Position numbers and translations under genes: made by a program. DNA of 64,000 bases from Bacteroidales bacterium (GTDB lineage: Bacteria; Bacteroidota; Bacteroidia; Bacteroidales; UBA3663), in assembly GCA_017449065.1 (NCBI GenBank), contig JAFSKF010000041.1, forward strand, positions 18,733-82,732. The letters are read 5' to 3'. This document shows positions 53,480-62,246 of this stretch, one piece after another. Every line of letters begins with the position of its first letter. The first letter of the stretch is position 1. The notes beneath the pieces are model-generated. The model worked only from the letters and a program-made list of their open reading frames with translations. It ran no database searches and was not told the DNA's origin.

Positions 53480-54706
53480 ATGAAGAAAATGATGCTTTGC
53501 GCTATGGCTGCCATGATGTCAGTTGCAGCTATCGCACAAGAAACGGAGCAGAAGAAAGATTCTGCCGAGGGATTCCAGTTTACAACAGTCGATTCTGTTG
53601 CCATCACTCCGGTTAAGAACCAGAAGAATGCCGGCACCTGCTGGAGTTATTCGGGTATGAGCTTCCTCGAAAGCGAAGCTATTAAGAAAACCGGTAAGGT
53701 ATATGACTTTTCGGAGATGTTCGTGGTAGAAAAAACGTACTTGGATCGTGCCGATAAGGCTGTCCGTATGCATGGCGATGTTTCGTTCAGCCAGGGAGGT
53801 TCGTTCTGCGATGTTATCTACTGCCTGCGCAACTATGGTCTGATTCCCGATGCAGAAATGCCGGCAGGTGCCATGTATGGCGATTCGTTGAGCAACCATC
53901 GCGAACTGAGCAGCATGACCGATCCTTTGGTTAAGGCCGCAGCTTCGGCTCAGAAGTTGCAGTATTCGCCCGATGGCGAACCTCTGTGGAAGAAAGCTGT
54001 CCGTGCCGTTCATGAAATCTATCTCGGTGTGATTCCTGAGAAGTTCAACTACGAGGGCAAAGAATATACCCCTAAGAGTTTTGCAGAAAGCACAGGCCTG
54101 AAAGCCGACGATTATGTCAGCCTTACCAGCTTCCTGCATCATCCATATTCCACAGGCGAAAATGCAGGCAAGGGCTTTATCATCGAAGTGCAGGACAACT
54201 GGCGTTGGGGTGAAAGCCTGAACCTGGAGTTGGACGACTTTATGAAGATCATCGACGATGCTATTGCCAATGGCTACACGGTTTTGTGGGGCGGTGACGT
54301 GAGCGAAGAAGGATTCACCCGCGACGGTATGGCTGTTTATCCGGACATGCAGGCTCCTGATGCTCCCGGTGCTGATCAGGCTCGTTGGCTGAAACTCGAC
54401 CGTAAGGCCAAAGGTGAGGAATTGACGAAGAAACCGTTGCCACAGAAGGTGGTTACTGCTGAGGAACGTCAGCGCGGATACGATAATTTCGAGACCGGCG
54501 ACGATCACGGTATGCACCTGTTCGGTACCGCCAAAGATCAGGAAGGCAACAAGTATTACCTGATCAAGAACTCGTGGGGCAAGACCGGCAAGTATGACGG
54601 TATCTGGTACATGACTCCTGAGTTTGCGCGTGCCAAGACGCTGAACTATGTGGTCAACAAGGCCGCAATCTCGAAAGATTTGAAGAAGAAGTACGGCATC
54701 AAGTGA
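53480..54706 (+). CDS. secreted C1B (bleomycin-hydrolase-type) cysteine peptidase
   Basis: 408 aa with signal peptide MKKMMLCAMAAMMSVAAIAQ. Catalytic Cys54 lies in NAGTCWSYSG; the catalytic His is in DDHGMHLFG and Asn in YLIKNSWG, giving the papain-type triad of the bleomycin-hydrolase/PepC group, which act as aminopeptidases. QGGSFCDVIYCLRNYGLI fits the family. Unlike cytosolic PepC this one is exported, suggesting periplasmic peptide degradation. Located between an S41 protease and serine acetyltransferase, perhaps in one transcript with the protease. Confidence 0.88.
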   Translation: MKKMMLCAMAAMMSVAAIAQETEQKKDSAEGFQFTTVDSVAITPVKNQKNAGTCWSYSGMSFLESEAIKKTGKVYDFSEMFVVEKTYLDRADKAVRMHGDVSFSQGGSFCDVIYCLRNYGLIPDAEMPAGAMYGDSLSNHRELSSMTDPLVKAAASAQKLQYSPDGEPLWKKAVRAVHEIYLGVIPEKFNYEGKEYTPKSFAESTGLKADDYVSLTSFLHHPYSTGENAGKGFIIEVQDNWRWGESLNLELDDFMKIIDDAIANGYTVLWGGDVSEEGFTRDGMAVYPDMQAPDAPGADQARWLKLDRKAKGEELTKKPLPQKVVTAEERQRGYDNFETGDDHGMHLFGTAKDQEGNKYYLIKNSWGKTGKYDGIWYMTPEFARAKTLNYVVNKAAISKDLKKKYGIK

Positions 54707-54745
54707 TTGATTCCTCTGATGCCTAACCAGAAATAAACAGAAAAA

Positions 54746-55630
54746 GTGCATAATTTCGATTCGACCATCGCCAAGCTGAGCGATATTAGAAACAGCGAAC
54801 TTCATCACTACGGCATCGAGGGAGTCCCCTTTCCTTCGGTGCCTGAGCTCCGCGAATTAGTGGAGCTGTGCAATTCCGTTCTTTTCCCCGGCTATTATGG
54901 TAGGGCTATCATCAATGGTGCCATACACTATCATATTGGCGTGAATGTGGAACGCATCTACGAGAAGCTGACCAAGCAAATCATGGCGGGATTGGCTTTT
55001 TCCACCGAATATGAAAGCCTGACAGCTTTGCGCGATGCTGCCCACCGGCGTTCGTCTGCTTTTGTAGATGGCTTGCCGGAATTGCGCGCTTTGCTTGCTA
55101 CCGACGTTGTGGCGATGTACCGCAATGACCCGGCTGCCCACAATCTGGGAGAGGTGATCCTGTGTTACCCGGGGATGCGTGCCATCACCAACTACCGGAT
55201 CGGACATGCACTGGAAATGTTAGACGTTCCGCTGATTCCGCGTATGATTACGGAGTTGGCACATGGTGATACGGGTGTCGATATTCACCCCGGTGCAACT
55301 ATCGGACATTCGTTTGCCATCGATCACGGCACCGGTGTGGTGATCGGAGCTACGGCTATTTTAGGGCATAATGTTACCCTTTACCAAGGCGTTACATTGG
55401 GTGCCAAGAACTTCCCGCAAGAAGAAGACGGCACGCTGGTCAAGGGCATTGCCCGTCACCCGATTCTGGGTAATAATGTAGTGGTTTATGCCAACGCTAC
55501 CATTCTGGGACGTGTCACCATTGGCGACAACACTACCATTGGCGGTAACCTCTGGGTGACCCACGACGTGCCGGCCAATACCAAGTTATTCTACAGACAA
55601 AGAGAATGTCAAGACGCACAAGACGCCTAA
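54746..55630 (+). CDS. cysE: serine O-acetyltransferase
   Basis: 294 aa, GTG start at 54746 (no in-frame ATG nearby). The C-terminal left-handed beta-helix is clear: DIHPGATIGHSFAIDHGTG followed by VVIGATAILGHNVTLYQGVTLG, with the two His residues and Asp typical of the serine/acetyl-CoA site. The long N-terminal helical domain (about 180 aa) is typical of the type found in Bacteroidetes. It makes O-acetylserine for cysteine synthesis; cytoplasmic. The methyltransferase gene begins 27 bp later. Confidence 0.88.
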   Translation: MHNFDSTIAKLSDIRNSELHHYGIEGVPFPSVPELRELVELCNSVLFPGYYGRAIINGAIHYHIGVNVERIYEKLTKQIMAGLAFSTEYESLTALRDAAHRRSSAFVDGLPELRALLATDVVAMYRNDPAAHNLGEVILCYPGMRAITNYRIGHALEMLDVPLIPRMITELAHGDTGVDIHPGATIGHSFAIDHGTGVVIGATAILGHNVTLYQGVTLGAKNFPQEEDGTLVKGIARHPILGNNVVVYANATILGRVTIGDNTTIGGNLWVTHDVPANTKLFYRQRECQDAQDA

Positions 55631-55657
55631 GACCCAAATTTGCATATTGATTCTACA

Positions 55658-57433
55658 ATGGAAAAATTTAAGATGATTGCCAAAACCCTCGCAGGATTGG
55701 AGGAGATTCTGGCAAAAGAGATAGAGGTGCTGGGAGGCACTGACATCGTGATTGGAACCCGCATGGTGAGCTATGAGGGCGACAAAGAATTGCTGTATAA
55801 GTCAAACCTGTGGCTGCGTACCGCTCTGCGTGTGCTGGTACCGGTCGAGATTTTTCAGGCCGGTGACCCCGATGAACTCTACAATAAGGTGAAGAGCATC
55901 GACTGGTCGGAATACGTTGCCGAGGGACAGACCATCGCTATCGACAACACCATTTTTTCGGAAAACTTCCGTAATTCGCGCTATGCGATCTACAGAACGA
56001 AAGACGCTATTTGCGACTGGTTCGTGGAGAAGGGCATGAAGCGTCCGAAAATTGCTGTTGCCAGTGCCGATGTGCAGCTGAATCTGCACATTGCCGATAC
56101 GGCAGAAGCTCAGGCACAGGAGGGCAGAAGCCAAGTAACGTTGTCTCTTGATGCCAGCGGTGAACCTCTTTACAAACGCGGCTACAAGGAACAGCAAACC
56201 GATGCGCCTATCAGTGAGGTGTTGGCTGCCGGTATTCTGCTGAAAGCCGGCTGGGACGGACAGCGTGACCTGTTCGACCCGATGTGCGGATCGGGTACTT
56301 TCCTGATTGAGGCAGCTCTGATTGCCACCAATACTCCTGCTGGTATCTATCGCAACGGCTTCGGTTTTCAGCGTTGGACCGAAGGAGCGTTCGGCTTCGA
56401 CGAAGATCTGTGGCAGGAACTGTACGACGACGACAGCCGGGAGCAGGAATTTAAGTTCCACATTTATGGTGCCGATATCAGTAAGGTGGCTATCGAAGCT
56501 ACCCAGCAGAATGTGAAGTCGGCAGGATTGTCGAAATACATCAGCTTGGAAGTGCGCGACTTCGAACAGACTGCTGAGGTTCCGGAAAGCGACTACACCA
56601 AACAGCTGAAGGCTGAGGGTCAGACGGCTCCTTCGCTGATGCTGATCACCAATCCGCCTTATGGCAGACGTTTGTTCACGGATGTTCCTACGTTCTATCG
56701 CATGATGGGTTCGGTGCTGAAGAAGCAGTTCCAGGGAGCCGAAGCCTGGATTATCTCCAGCGAGGAGAAGGTTACCGTCAAGGATCCCCGTACCGGCTTA
56801 AAGACGGAAGTCGAGCCATTCGACTATATCGGTTTGAAGCCTTCTGTCAAAATCAATCTGAACAACGGCGGCATCGACTGCCAGTTGCGTAAGTACGAGC
56901 TTTTCAGCGGCAAGTTCGACGCATTCCGTGCAGAAGGTAAGAGCCTGGAAAAGAAAACTGCTGACGAGAAAGAGGACAGCAAGTTTGAACGCGAGCACAA
57001 ACCGGCAGGGAAGAGACCTTTCAAAAAGGAGGGCAAGGACGGAAAGTTCGAGAAGAAAGAAGGTAAGTTTGGCCGAAAAGACGGTAAACCCGATAGGAAA
57101 GACAGCAAACCGCGTCGCACCAAAGACGCCGGCACGGAACGTTCTTACACGGTAAGGAAGGACGGATCGATTGTGGCCAAAGACAAGTTCGAGAAAAAAG
57201 ACCGCAAGCCATTCGGCAAGGATAGCAAGAAGCCGTTCGACAAAGATCGTAAGCCTTTTGATAAGGAGGGAAAAAAGCCGTTCCGCAAGAAAGAGGAGGG
57301 CGAGAAGAAGCCGGCTCCACGCAAGCGCCGTGAGTTCGATCCGAACCGTCCGATGTTCAGTCCTGACACCGACATGAGCAAGCTGGTGCTCGACTACAGT
57401 CAGCCTGCCCATAATGACGAAAAGAAAGATTAA
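55658..57433 (+). CDS. RlmL-type 23S rRNA (guanine-N2) methyltransferase with basic tail
   Basis: 591 aa from ATG 55658 (a TTG six codons upstream is less likely). THUMP domain at about 45-155, then a Rossmann methyltransferase: FDPMCGSGTFLIEA (motif I, about 206) and LMLITNPPYGRR (motif IV, about 331), diagnostic of N2-guanine methyltransferases. It corresponds to the N-terminal half of E. coli RlmL (m2G2445). After about residue 426 it carries some 165 residues of Lys/Arg/Asp-rich low-complexity sequence (KKDRKPFGKDSKKPFDKDRK), presumably disordered and RNA-binding. The DPP-IV gene follows 30 bp later. Confidence 0.88.
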   Translation: MEKFKMIAKTLAGLEEILAKEIEVLGGTDIVIGTRMVSYEGDKELLYKSNLWLRTALRVLVPVEIFQAGDPDELYNKVKSIDWSEYVAEGQTIAIDNTIFSENFRNSRYAIYRTKDAICDWFVEKGMKRPKIAVASADVQLNLHIADTAEAQAQEGRSQVTLSLDASGEPLYKRGYKEQQTDAPISEVLAAGILLKAGWDGQRDLFDPMCGSGTFLIEAALIATNTPAGIYRNGFGFQRWTEGAFGFDEDLWQELYDDDSREQEFKFHIYGADISKVAIEATQQNVKSAGLSKYISLEVRDFEQTAEVPESDYTKQLKAEGQTAPSLMLITNPPYGRRLFTDVPTFYRMMGSVLKKQFQGAEAWIISSEEKVTVKDPRTGLKTEVEPFDYIGLKPSVKINLNNGGIDCQLRKYELFSGKFDAFRAEGKSLEKKTADEKEDSKFEREHKPAGKRPFKKEGKDGKFEKKEGKFGRKDGKPDRKDSKPRRTKDAGTERSYTVRKDGSIVAKDKFEKKDRKPFGKDSKKPFDKDRKPFDKEGKKPFRKKEEGEKKPAPRKRREFDPNRPMFSPDTDMSKLVLDYSQPAHNDEKKD

Positions 57434-57463
57434 TCATTTCAAACGCTGCATATCATTATTAAC

Positions 57464-59524
57464 ATGCGGAAACTAACGCTTATCATGTGTGCTATTGCCT
57501 GTTCAGTTTTGGCTTCGGCGCAAGAGTTGCCTACTATAGAGCAACTCACACCGGGCAATCCGAAATGGCTCAAAGCCTCCTCTCTGCTCAATACCCGTTG
57601 GAACGAACAGGGGAAGTTTGAATACACGCTGCCCGAAGAGGCAAAAAATGCCAAACCGTTGCCTCGTGAGGAAAAGAATCTGTCGGCTGACAAGCTTTGG
57701 CAGGCAGTATTGGAGGGTGATCGCCTGTTTGTCGTTTCCAAGGATGCTGTGAATTCAGAAAAACTGGAAATCAGCGATCCGCAGCTTACCTATAGCCAGG
57801 AGCAGGGCGAAAGTGATGTGGTTTATGGACAGTCGGTGCACCGTAATGAGTTCGGCATCGATGGCGGACTTTTCTGGAGTCCCAACGGACATAAACTGGC
57901 GTTCTACCGCATGGATCAAAGCATGGTGCAGAGCTATCCGCTGGTGCAAACCGACGAGCGGGAAGCTGTGGTGCGATGGAAGAAATATCCGATGGCAGGC
58001 ATGACCAGTCATCAGGTTACGTTGGGCATTTTCGATCCGGATACGCAGCAAACTGTTTATCTGGAAACCAACGGACGTGCCACGCTCAACGATCCGGAGC
58101 ACTATCTGACTTGTGTTTCCTGGCGTCCCGACGGCAAGCAGATTTTCGTTGCTGAACTGAACCGTAAGCAGAATTGTATGGAGTTGAATGCCTATGATGC
58201 TGAAACCGGAAAATTTGTAAGGACTTTGTTTACCGAAACAGCCGACAAATACATCGAACCCGAACATCCTTTGTATTTCCTGCCGGGTTCGAACGATAAG
58301 TTCGTTTGGCAGGATGAGCGCGACGGTTGGGATCACCTGTATCTCTACGATTTGTCGGCTAAACCGGGTTCTGCCTGCTATGGCGAGGAAACGACGGATG
58401 CTTATCACCATTATAAAGGTTTGAAGAGCCGCCAGCTCACCAAGGGCGATTGGTTGGTCACCGATCTGAAGGGGGCCGATCCGAAAGCGAAAGCGCTGTT
58501 TTTCATGGCTACGAAAGAAGATTCTCGCGAAAGCCATTTGTATGCCTTGAACCTTCGGACATTGGCTCTTAATAAACTGACGGAAGCAGCGGGCATGCAT
58601 AACATCAAGCTGTCGCCCGACTGTAAGCAATTCTACGATGTCTATTCCAATCCGGTGACTCCCCGTAACTGCGAACTGGTGGATATCACCTCGAATTTCA
58701 AACGAGGTAAGGCTTCCTTACTTTATGCGGCAGAAAGCCCCTTCAAAGGCTATTGGCGTCCGGAGGTGGAAACCGGGGTGCTGAAAGCTGCCGACGGCGA
58801 GACGGATTTATACTATCGCCTGGTGAAGCCGCTTCATTTCGATGCCTCGAAGAAATATCCTGTCATCGTTTACCTGTATAACGGTCCGCATGCCCAACTG
58901 GTGACCGAAGGTTTCGAACACGGGTTGCCGGGATGGGATGCCTACATGGCAGGCAAAGGCTTTATTGTATTTACCATCGACGGACGAGGATCGGAAAACC
59001 GGGGGCTGGCTTTCGAACAGGCCATCTGGCACGAACTGGGGAAGAACGAAGCTGCCGATCAACTGCAAGGTGTTGCTTACTTGAAGTCTTTGCCCTATGT
59101 CGATGCCGAACGTATGGGTATTTACGGCTGGAGCTATGGCGGATTCATGACGACTTACATGAAACTGAATTATCCTGAGATTTTCAAGGTGGGTGTCTGT
59201 GGCGGACCTGTGCTCGACTGGAGCCGTTACGAGGTGATGTATGGCGAACGCTATATGGGCACTCCGCAAGATAATGCCGAGGGGTATGCCGCCAATCGTA
59301 TGATTGATCAGACAGCTAAACTGCAAGGTAAGCTGCTGATTATTCACGATGATCAGGACGCAACGGTAGTTCCGCAGATGTCGATGCAGTTCCTGAAAGG
59401 TTCGGTGGAAACCGGTACGTATCCGGATTTTATGATGTATGCCAATCATGAACACAATGTGCGCGGCAAAGACCGTGTGCACCTACTGAACAGAATCGCA
59501 CAATACTTTATCGACCACCTCTAA
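57464..59524 (+). CDS. S9B dipeptidyl-peptidase IV-like serine peptidase
   Basis: 686 aa, signal peptide MRKLTLIMCAIACSVLASAQ. N-terminal beta-propeller (DPPIV_N) to about 430, then the alpha/beta-hydrolase: Ser557 in GWSYGG, Asp in IHDDQDATV, His in YANHEHNVRG. Cleaves X-Pro or X-Ala dipeptides from peptide N-termini, in the periplasm. Its neighbours (S41 and C1 peptidases) suggest a peptide-processing group but need not be functional partners. A GACCACC/GGTGGTC stem overlaps the stop codon without a T-run. Confidence 0.88.
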   Translation: MRKLTLIMCAIACSVLASAQELPTIEQLTPGNPKWLKASSLLNTRWNEQGKFEYTLPEEAKNAKPLPREEKNLSADKLWQAVLEGDRLFVVSKDAVNSEKLEISDPQLTYSQEQGESDVVYGQSVHRNEFGIDGGLFWSPNGHKLAFYRMDQSMVQSYPLVQTDEREAVVRWKKYPMAGMTSHQVTLGIFDPDTQQTVYLETNGRATLNDPEHYLTCVSWRPDGKQIFVAELNRKQNCMELNAYDAETGKFVRTLFTETADKYIEPEHPLYFLPGSNDKFVWQDERDGWDHLYLYDLSAKPGSACYGEETTDAYHHYKGLKSRQLTKGDWLVTDLKGADPKAKALFFMATKEDSRESHLYALNLRTLALNKLTEAAGMHNIKLSPDCKQFYDVYSNPVTPRNCELVDITSNFKRGKASLLYAAESPFKGYWRPEVETGVLKAADGETDLYYRLVKPLHFDASKKYPVIVYLYNGPHAQLVTEGFEHGLPGWDAYMAGKGFIVFTIDGRGSENRGLAFEQAIWHELGKNEAADQLQGVAYLKSLPYVDAERMGIYGWSYGGFMTTYMKLNYPEIFKVGVCGGPVLDWSRYEVMYGERYMGTPQDNAEGYAANRMIDQTAKLQGKLLIIHDDQDATVVPQMSMQFLKGSVETGTYPDFMMYANHEHNVRGKDRVHLLNRIAQYFIDHL

Positions 59525-59582
59525 TCGGGGTGGTCCGATAATCGTACAATCATACAAAAGGGAAATCAAATTTTTTATAACT

Positions 59583-60911
59583 ATGAAATGGGGAACGTTT
59601 GTTGCCGCAGTCATTCTTGCGCTTTTTTCGGGTTGCTACGACCCGATTGCTGATCATTCGGAGGATGGAGAAGATGCCGGAGAGGCCGGTTCATCCAACA
59701 CTACACAATTACAAGTCTCTTTATTTACGTCTGCTTCATCTGTTGTCTATCCCGCTTTTCTGCTGGTCTTCGACGACAACGGAGACCGTATCAAGGATGC
59801 CACGTTGACAGAAGAGAATCCGAAAGCCGCTCTTACGCTCCATCGGGGTAATTACAGGTTGGTGGCATTGTCGGGAACTTCCTATTACGAGTTGCCCGAT
59901 AAGTTTAATCTTGAATCGGTGGTTTCGGTTCCGGGCATTGGCTACAGCACGGCTCCTTTACTGATGGGACAGGCAGAGGTGAGCCTGTCGTCTGCCACCG
60001 TTAATGCCCGGTTACAGATGAAAATGCAAACGGCTTCGGTTACGATGAAAATCGACAACTTGCCATCCAATACACAAGCCGTGAACGTCATTCTGAGCGA
60101 TATTTATACGGGTATTAGTCTTCGCGGTGCCTATAGTCATTCGGGTTCGGTCTCCGTCCCTTGCTACCAAAAGGGCAACTTTTGGCAAACCGACGAATTG
60201 CATCTCTTTCCGAGTGCAAGCAATAATGCTGTGATTAGCGTCGCCTACCAGACACCCGACTCTTCCAATTACTATGCCTATAATCTGACTTATCCTTTGT
60301 CGGCAGGATATGCCTACCAAGTGCAGCCGTCGGGAGCCATCGGCATTGGCATCGATGATAGTGTGATTGGAACCGGTCCTGGCTTCTCTGCTTCGGCCGA
60401 TACACTTTGGGTGAATGACATCCCAACTGCTCCGTTTTTGGCCGACGGACACGTGGTGGCTTGGATCGAGGACGAATCCGACACTCATTGCGATGCTTAT
60501 CTGATCAGCCTGAACGAATGGGAGAACGTTGCATCGGCTTATTCGGAAACGAACGCTGATCAGGCGGAAACTATTGCAGAAGCCTATAGAGAAGGAGGGG
60601 AGCAGGGAGAAGTTTCCGGCTGGAGGATTCCGACCAAGGATGAAGCCGCTTTGTTGAAAACGAGGTATAGTGCCGATGCGTGCATACCTTTAAATAATAT
60701 AATGAGTAAGGCCGATGGCGTAACATGGGGATTGACTACCGATCAGGGCGAAAACATACGTTATCTCTGCAACGATGCCCAGCACACCTTCACTTTGGGT
60801 TCCGCCCAAAGCAGCATCACCAAAGCCGGAAGCAAGACCACCTATCGGCTGCGACTTGTCAAGCGCGTGCATATATTGTCAAATAAAAGTTGGAAGATAG
60901 CCACAGATTGA
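59583..60911 (+). CDS. FimB/Mfa2-like lipoprotein with C-terminal SGWR-PT domain
   Basis: 442 aa, lipobox ALFSGC followed by a very acidic stretch (SEDGEDAGEAG). Residues about 40-260 have the fimbrial-anchor fold signature (VYPAFLLVFDDNGDRIKDATLTEENPKAALTLHRGNYRLVALSG). The last 140 residues (HVVAWIEDESDTHCDAYLISLNEW...VSGWRIPTKDEAALL) resemble the DUF1566-like C-terminal part of the gene at 62247-63596, so both join a fimbrillin-like part to that domain. Monocistronic; convergent with the next three genes. Probable accessory or tip component of a second fimbria. Confidence 0.65.
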   Translation: MKWGTFVAAVILALFSGCYDPIADHSEDGEDAGEAGSSNTTQLQVSLFTSASSVVYPAFLLVFDDNGDRIKDATLTEENPKAALTLHRGNYRLVALSGTSYYELPDKFNLESVVSVPGIGYSTAPLLMGQAEVSLSSATVNARLQMKMQTASVTMKIDNLPSNTQAVNVILSDIYTGISLRGAYSHSGSVSVPCYQKGNFWQTDELHLFPSASNNAVISVAYQTPDSSNYYAYNLTYPLSAGYAYQVQPSGAIGIGIDDSVIGTGPGFSASADTLWVNDIPTAPFLADGHVVAWIEDESDTHCDAYLISLNEWENVASAYSETNADQAETIAEAYREGGEQGEVSGWRIPTKDEAALLKTRYSADACIPLNNIMSKADGVTWGLTTDQGENIRYLCNDAQHTFTLGSAQSSITKAGSKTTYRLRLVKRVHILSNKSWKIATD

Positions 60912-61334
60912 GGAACAGAAGGATAATCAAAAACAACATCAGCCGACTTGATTGATTTGAAAAATTTTGCGCGAAGTGCACTTTCTTCAATTTTATTGTT
61001 TCTCCCTTCCCCCTTAGTAAATTTCCTGGGTCGCAGAGTTGCCGCCGATTCAGCGGAAACGGTTTCCAGCCGTTCGAGGTTCGCACCGACACAGCAGATT
61101 CCATTTCTTGCGCTCTGGAGTTGCCGCCGACACGGCGGAAAAGGTTTCCTGCCGTCCGGAGTTCGCACCGACGTCGTCGGCACGGACTCCGGAAGATTTG
61201 AAATGCTTCCCCGAGCGTCGGCAGTAACTAAGATGAGTTACTCGCAGAACTGTCACAATAGAAGGTGAGCCAAAAGCCCAAAAGGTCGAGATCTTCGGAT
61301 CTCGACCTGATAAAAGGATGAACCCTATAGGTTG
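60912..61334. other. convergent spacer with an 82-bp-spaced direct duplication
   Basis: No gene supported. About 55 bp starting at 61036 (GAGTTGCCGCCGATTCAGCGG) recur at 61118 (GAGTTGCCGCCGACACGGCGG) with roughly four in five bases matching, in GC-rich sequence unlike its flanks. The TTCG-loop terminator at 61283-61308 follows. Confidence 0.55.
61283..61308. terminator. bidirectional-type terminator with TTCG tetraloop
   Basis: AGGTCGAGATC-TTCG-GATCTCGACCT: perfect 11-bp stem closed by a stable UUCG loop (on the plus-strand RNA). On the minus strand it is followed by TTTTGGGCTTTTGG. Sits between convergent genes. Confidence 0.85.
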
Positions 61335-62240
61335 TTAGAACGTGTAGCCGTTTACGCTGTCCCAGTCGGGGTTGGCGGTCATGCGGAAGGTACCGTCGGA
61401 GGAGCCGTCTCCACCGCCGCCGCTACCGAAAAAACTGCCGGTGTAGCGGGTGATCTGGTTGCGGATGACGGGGACGTTCTCGAACACGCGCTCCTTCACG
61501 GTGTTGTCGTTGGCATCGAGGGCGGTGACGGTGAGTTTCGTCAGCACGTCTTCCTCGGTGTGCGGCAAGGTGTAGATGTCAAAGGACGTCACGCTGACAA
61601 AATCAGCGGACACAGTACGGATTTCGGTCTGCTTCGAGTTCACGCAGCCGTAGCCGTCCTTGGGCGAGAAGGTGCTAGAACCGCCGACGTAGTAGAACTT
61701 GAACTTGGCGACGTTCGACGGGATTTCCTCGTCGGTGAGCACCAGCCGGAACATGGCGACGGCGCGGGTCAGCGTGAGGTCGTAACTCTGTACATCGGAG
61801 GTCACCACAAGGTCGCCGTCATAATAGAAGGTGTCGGTCACTTTGTTGTTGGGGAAGGTGACTTTCTCCTCGGAGGTGATGGTGGCTGAGCCGTCGCAGT
61901 TGTGGGCGATGACCACGAGGCGGTACGTGCCGGCGGCGAGGGTCAGGGCGACGGTGCCGAAGTCGCTGTCTGTCTCCTTCTGTGCCACCGTCTTCACTTT
62001 TGTGCCGTCAACGTTGAAGATGGCGATGTTCAGACGGGTACAGAGTTCGGTGATGTCGGTGGCGGCACGGGTGGGTATGGCGTTGGCAGAACCACCGCCC
62101 ACACTGAACGACTCTTGCTCAAACTGCGTCATATGTAGGATGACGTTGGCCTCTTTCTCTACTGTTATATCCTCATCGAGGATAGGTTTCTCGCACGCTG
62201 CCACCAGCAGGGCGAGAGCGATAAACATGTACTTTTTCAT
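61335..62240 (-). CDS. FimB/Mfa2-like fimbrial lipoprotein
   Basis: 301 aa, lipobox LLVAAC. AIPTRAATDI is a possible Arg-cleavage region; RLNIAIFNVDGTKVKTVAQ and FGTVALTLAAGTYRLVVIAHN are the strand pattern of FimB/Mfa2-like modules. The C-terminus FFGSGGGGDGSSDGTFRMTANPDW has a Gly-rich linker before a short tail, as seen in fimbrial tip or anchor lipoproteins. It lies 6 bp after the preceding gene, and both may follow the BIG_2 gene. Which role it has in a pilus is unclear. Confidence 0.7.
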   Translation of the reverse strand: MKKYMFIALALLVAACEKPILDEDITVEKEANVILHMTQFEQESFSVGGGSANAIPTRAATDITELCTRLNIAIFNVDGTKVKTVAQKETDSDFGTVALTLAAGTYRLVVIAHNCDGSATITSEEKVTFPNNKVTDTFYYDGDLVVTSDVQSYDLTLTRAVAMFRLVLTDEEIPSNVAKFKFYYVGGSSTFSPKDGYGCVNSKQTEIRTVSADFVSVTSFDIYTLPHTEEDVLTKLTVTALDANDNTVKERVFENVPVIRNQITRYTGSFFGSGGGGDGSSDGTFRMTANPDWDSVNGYTF

Positions 62241-62246
62241 AATCGT

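Noticed and set aside
60948..61268. 106-aa open frame in the convergent spacer
   Set aside because: It is produced by the GC-rich duplication; the Arg/Ser-rich product has no support and overlaps antisense frames.
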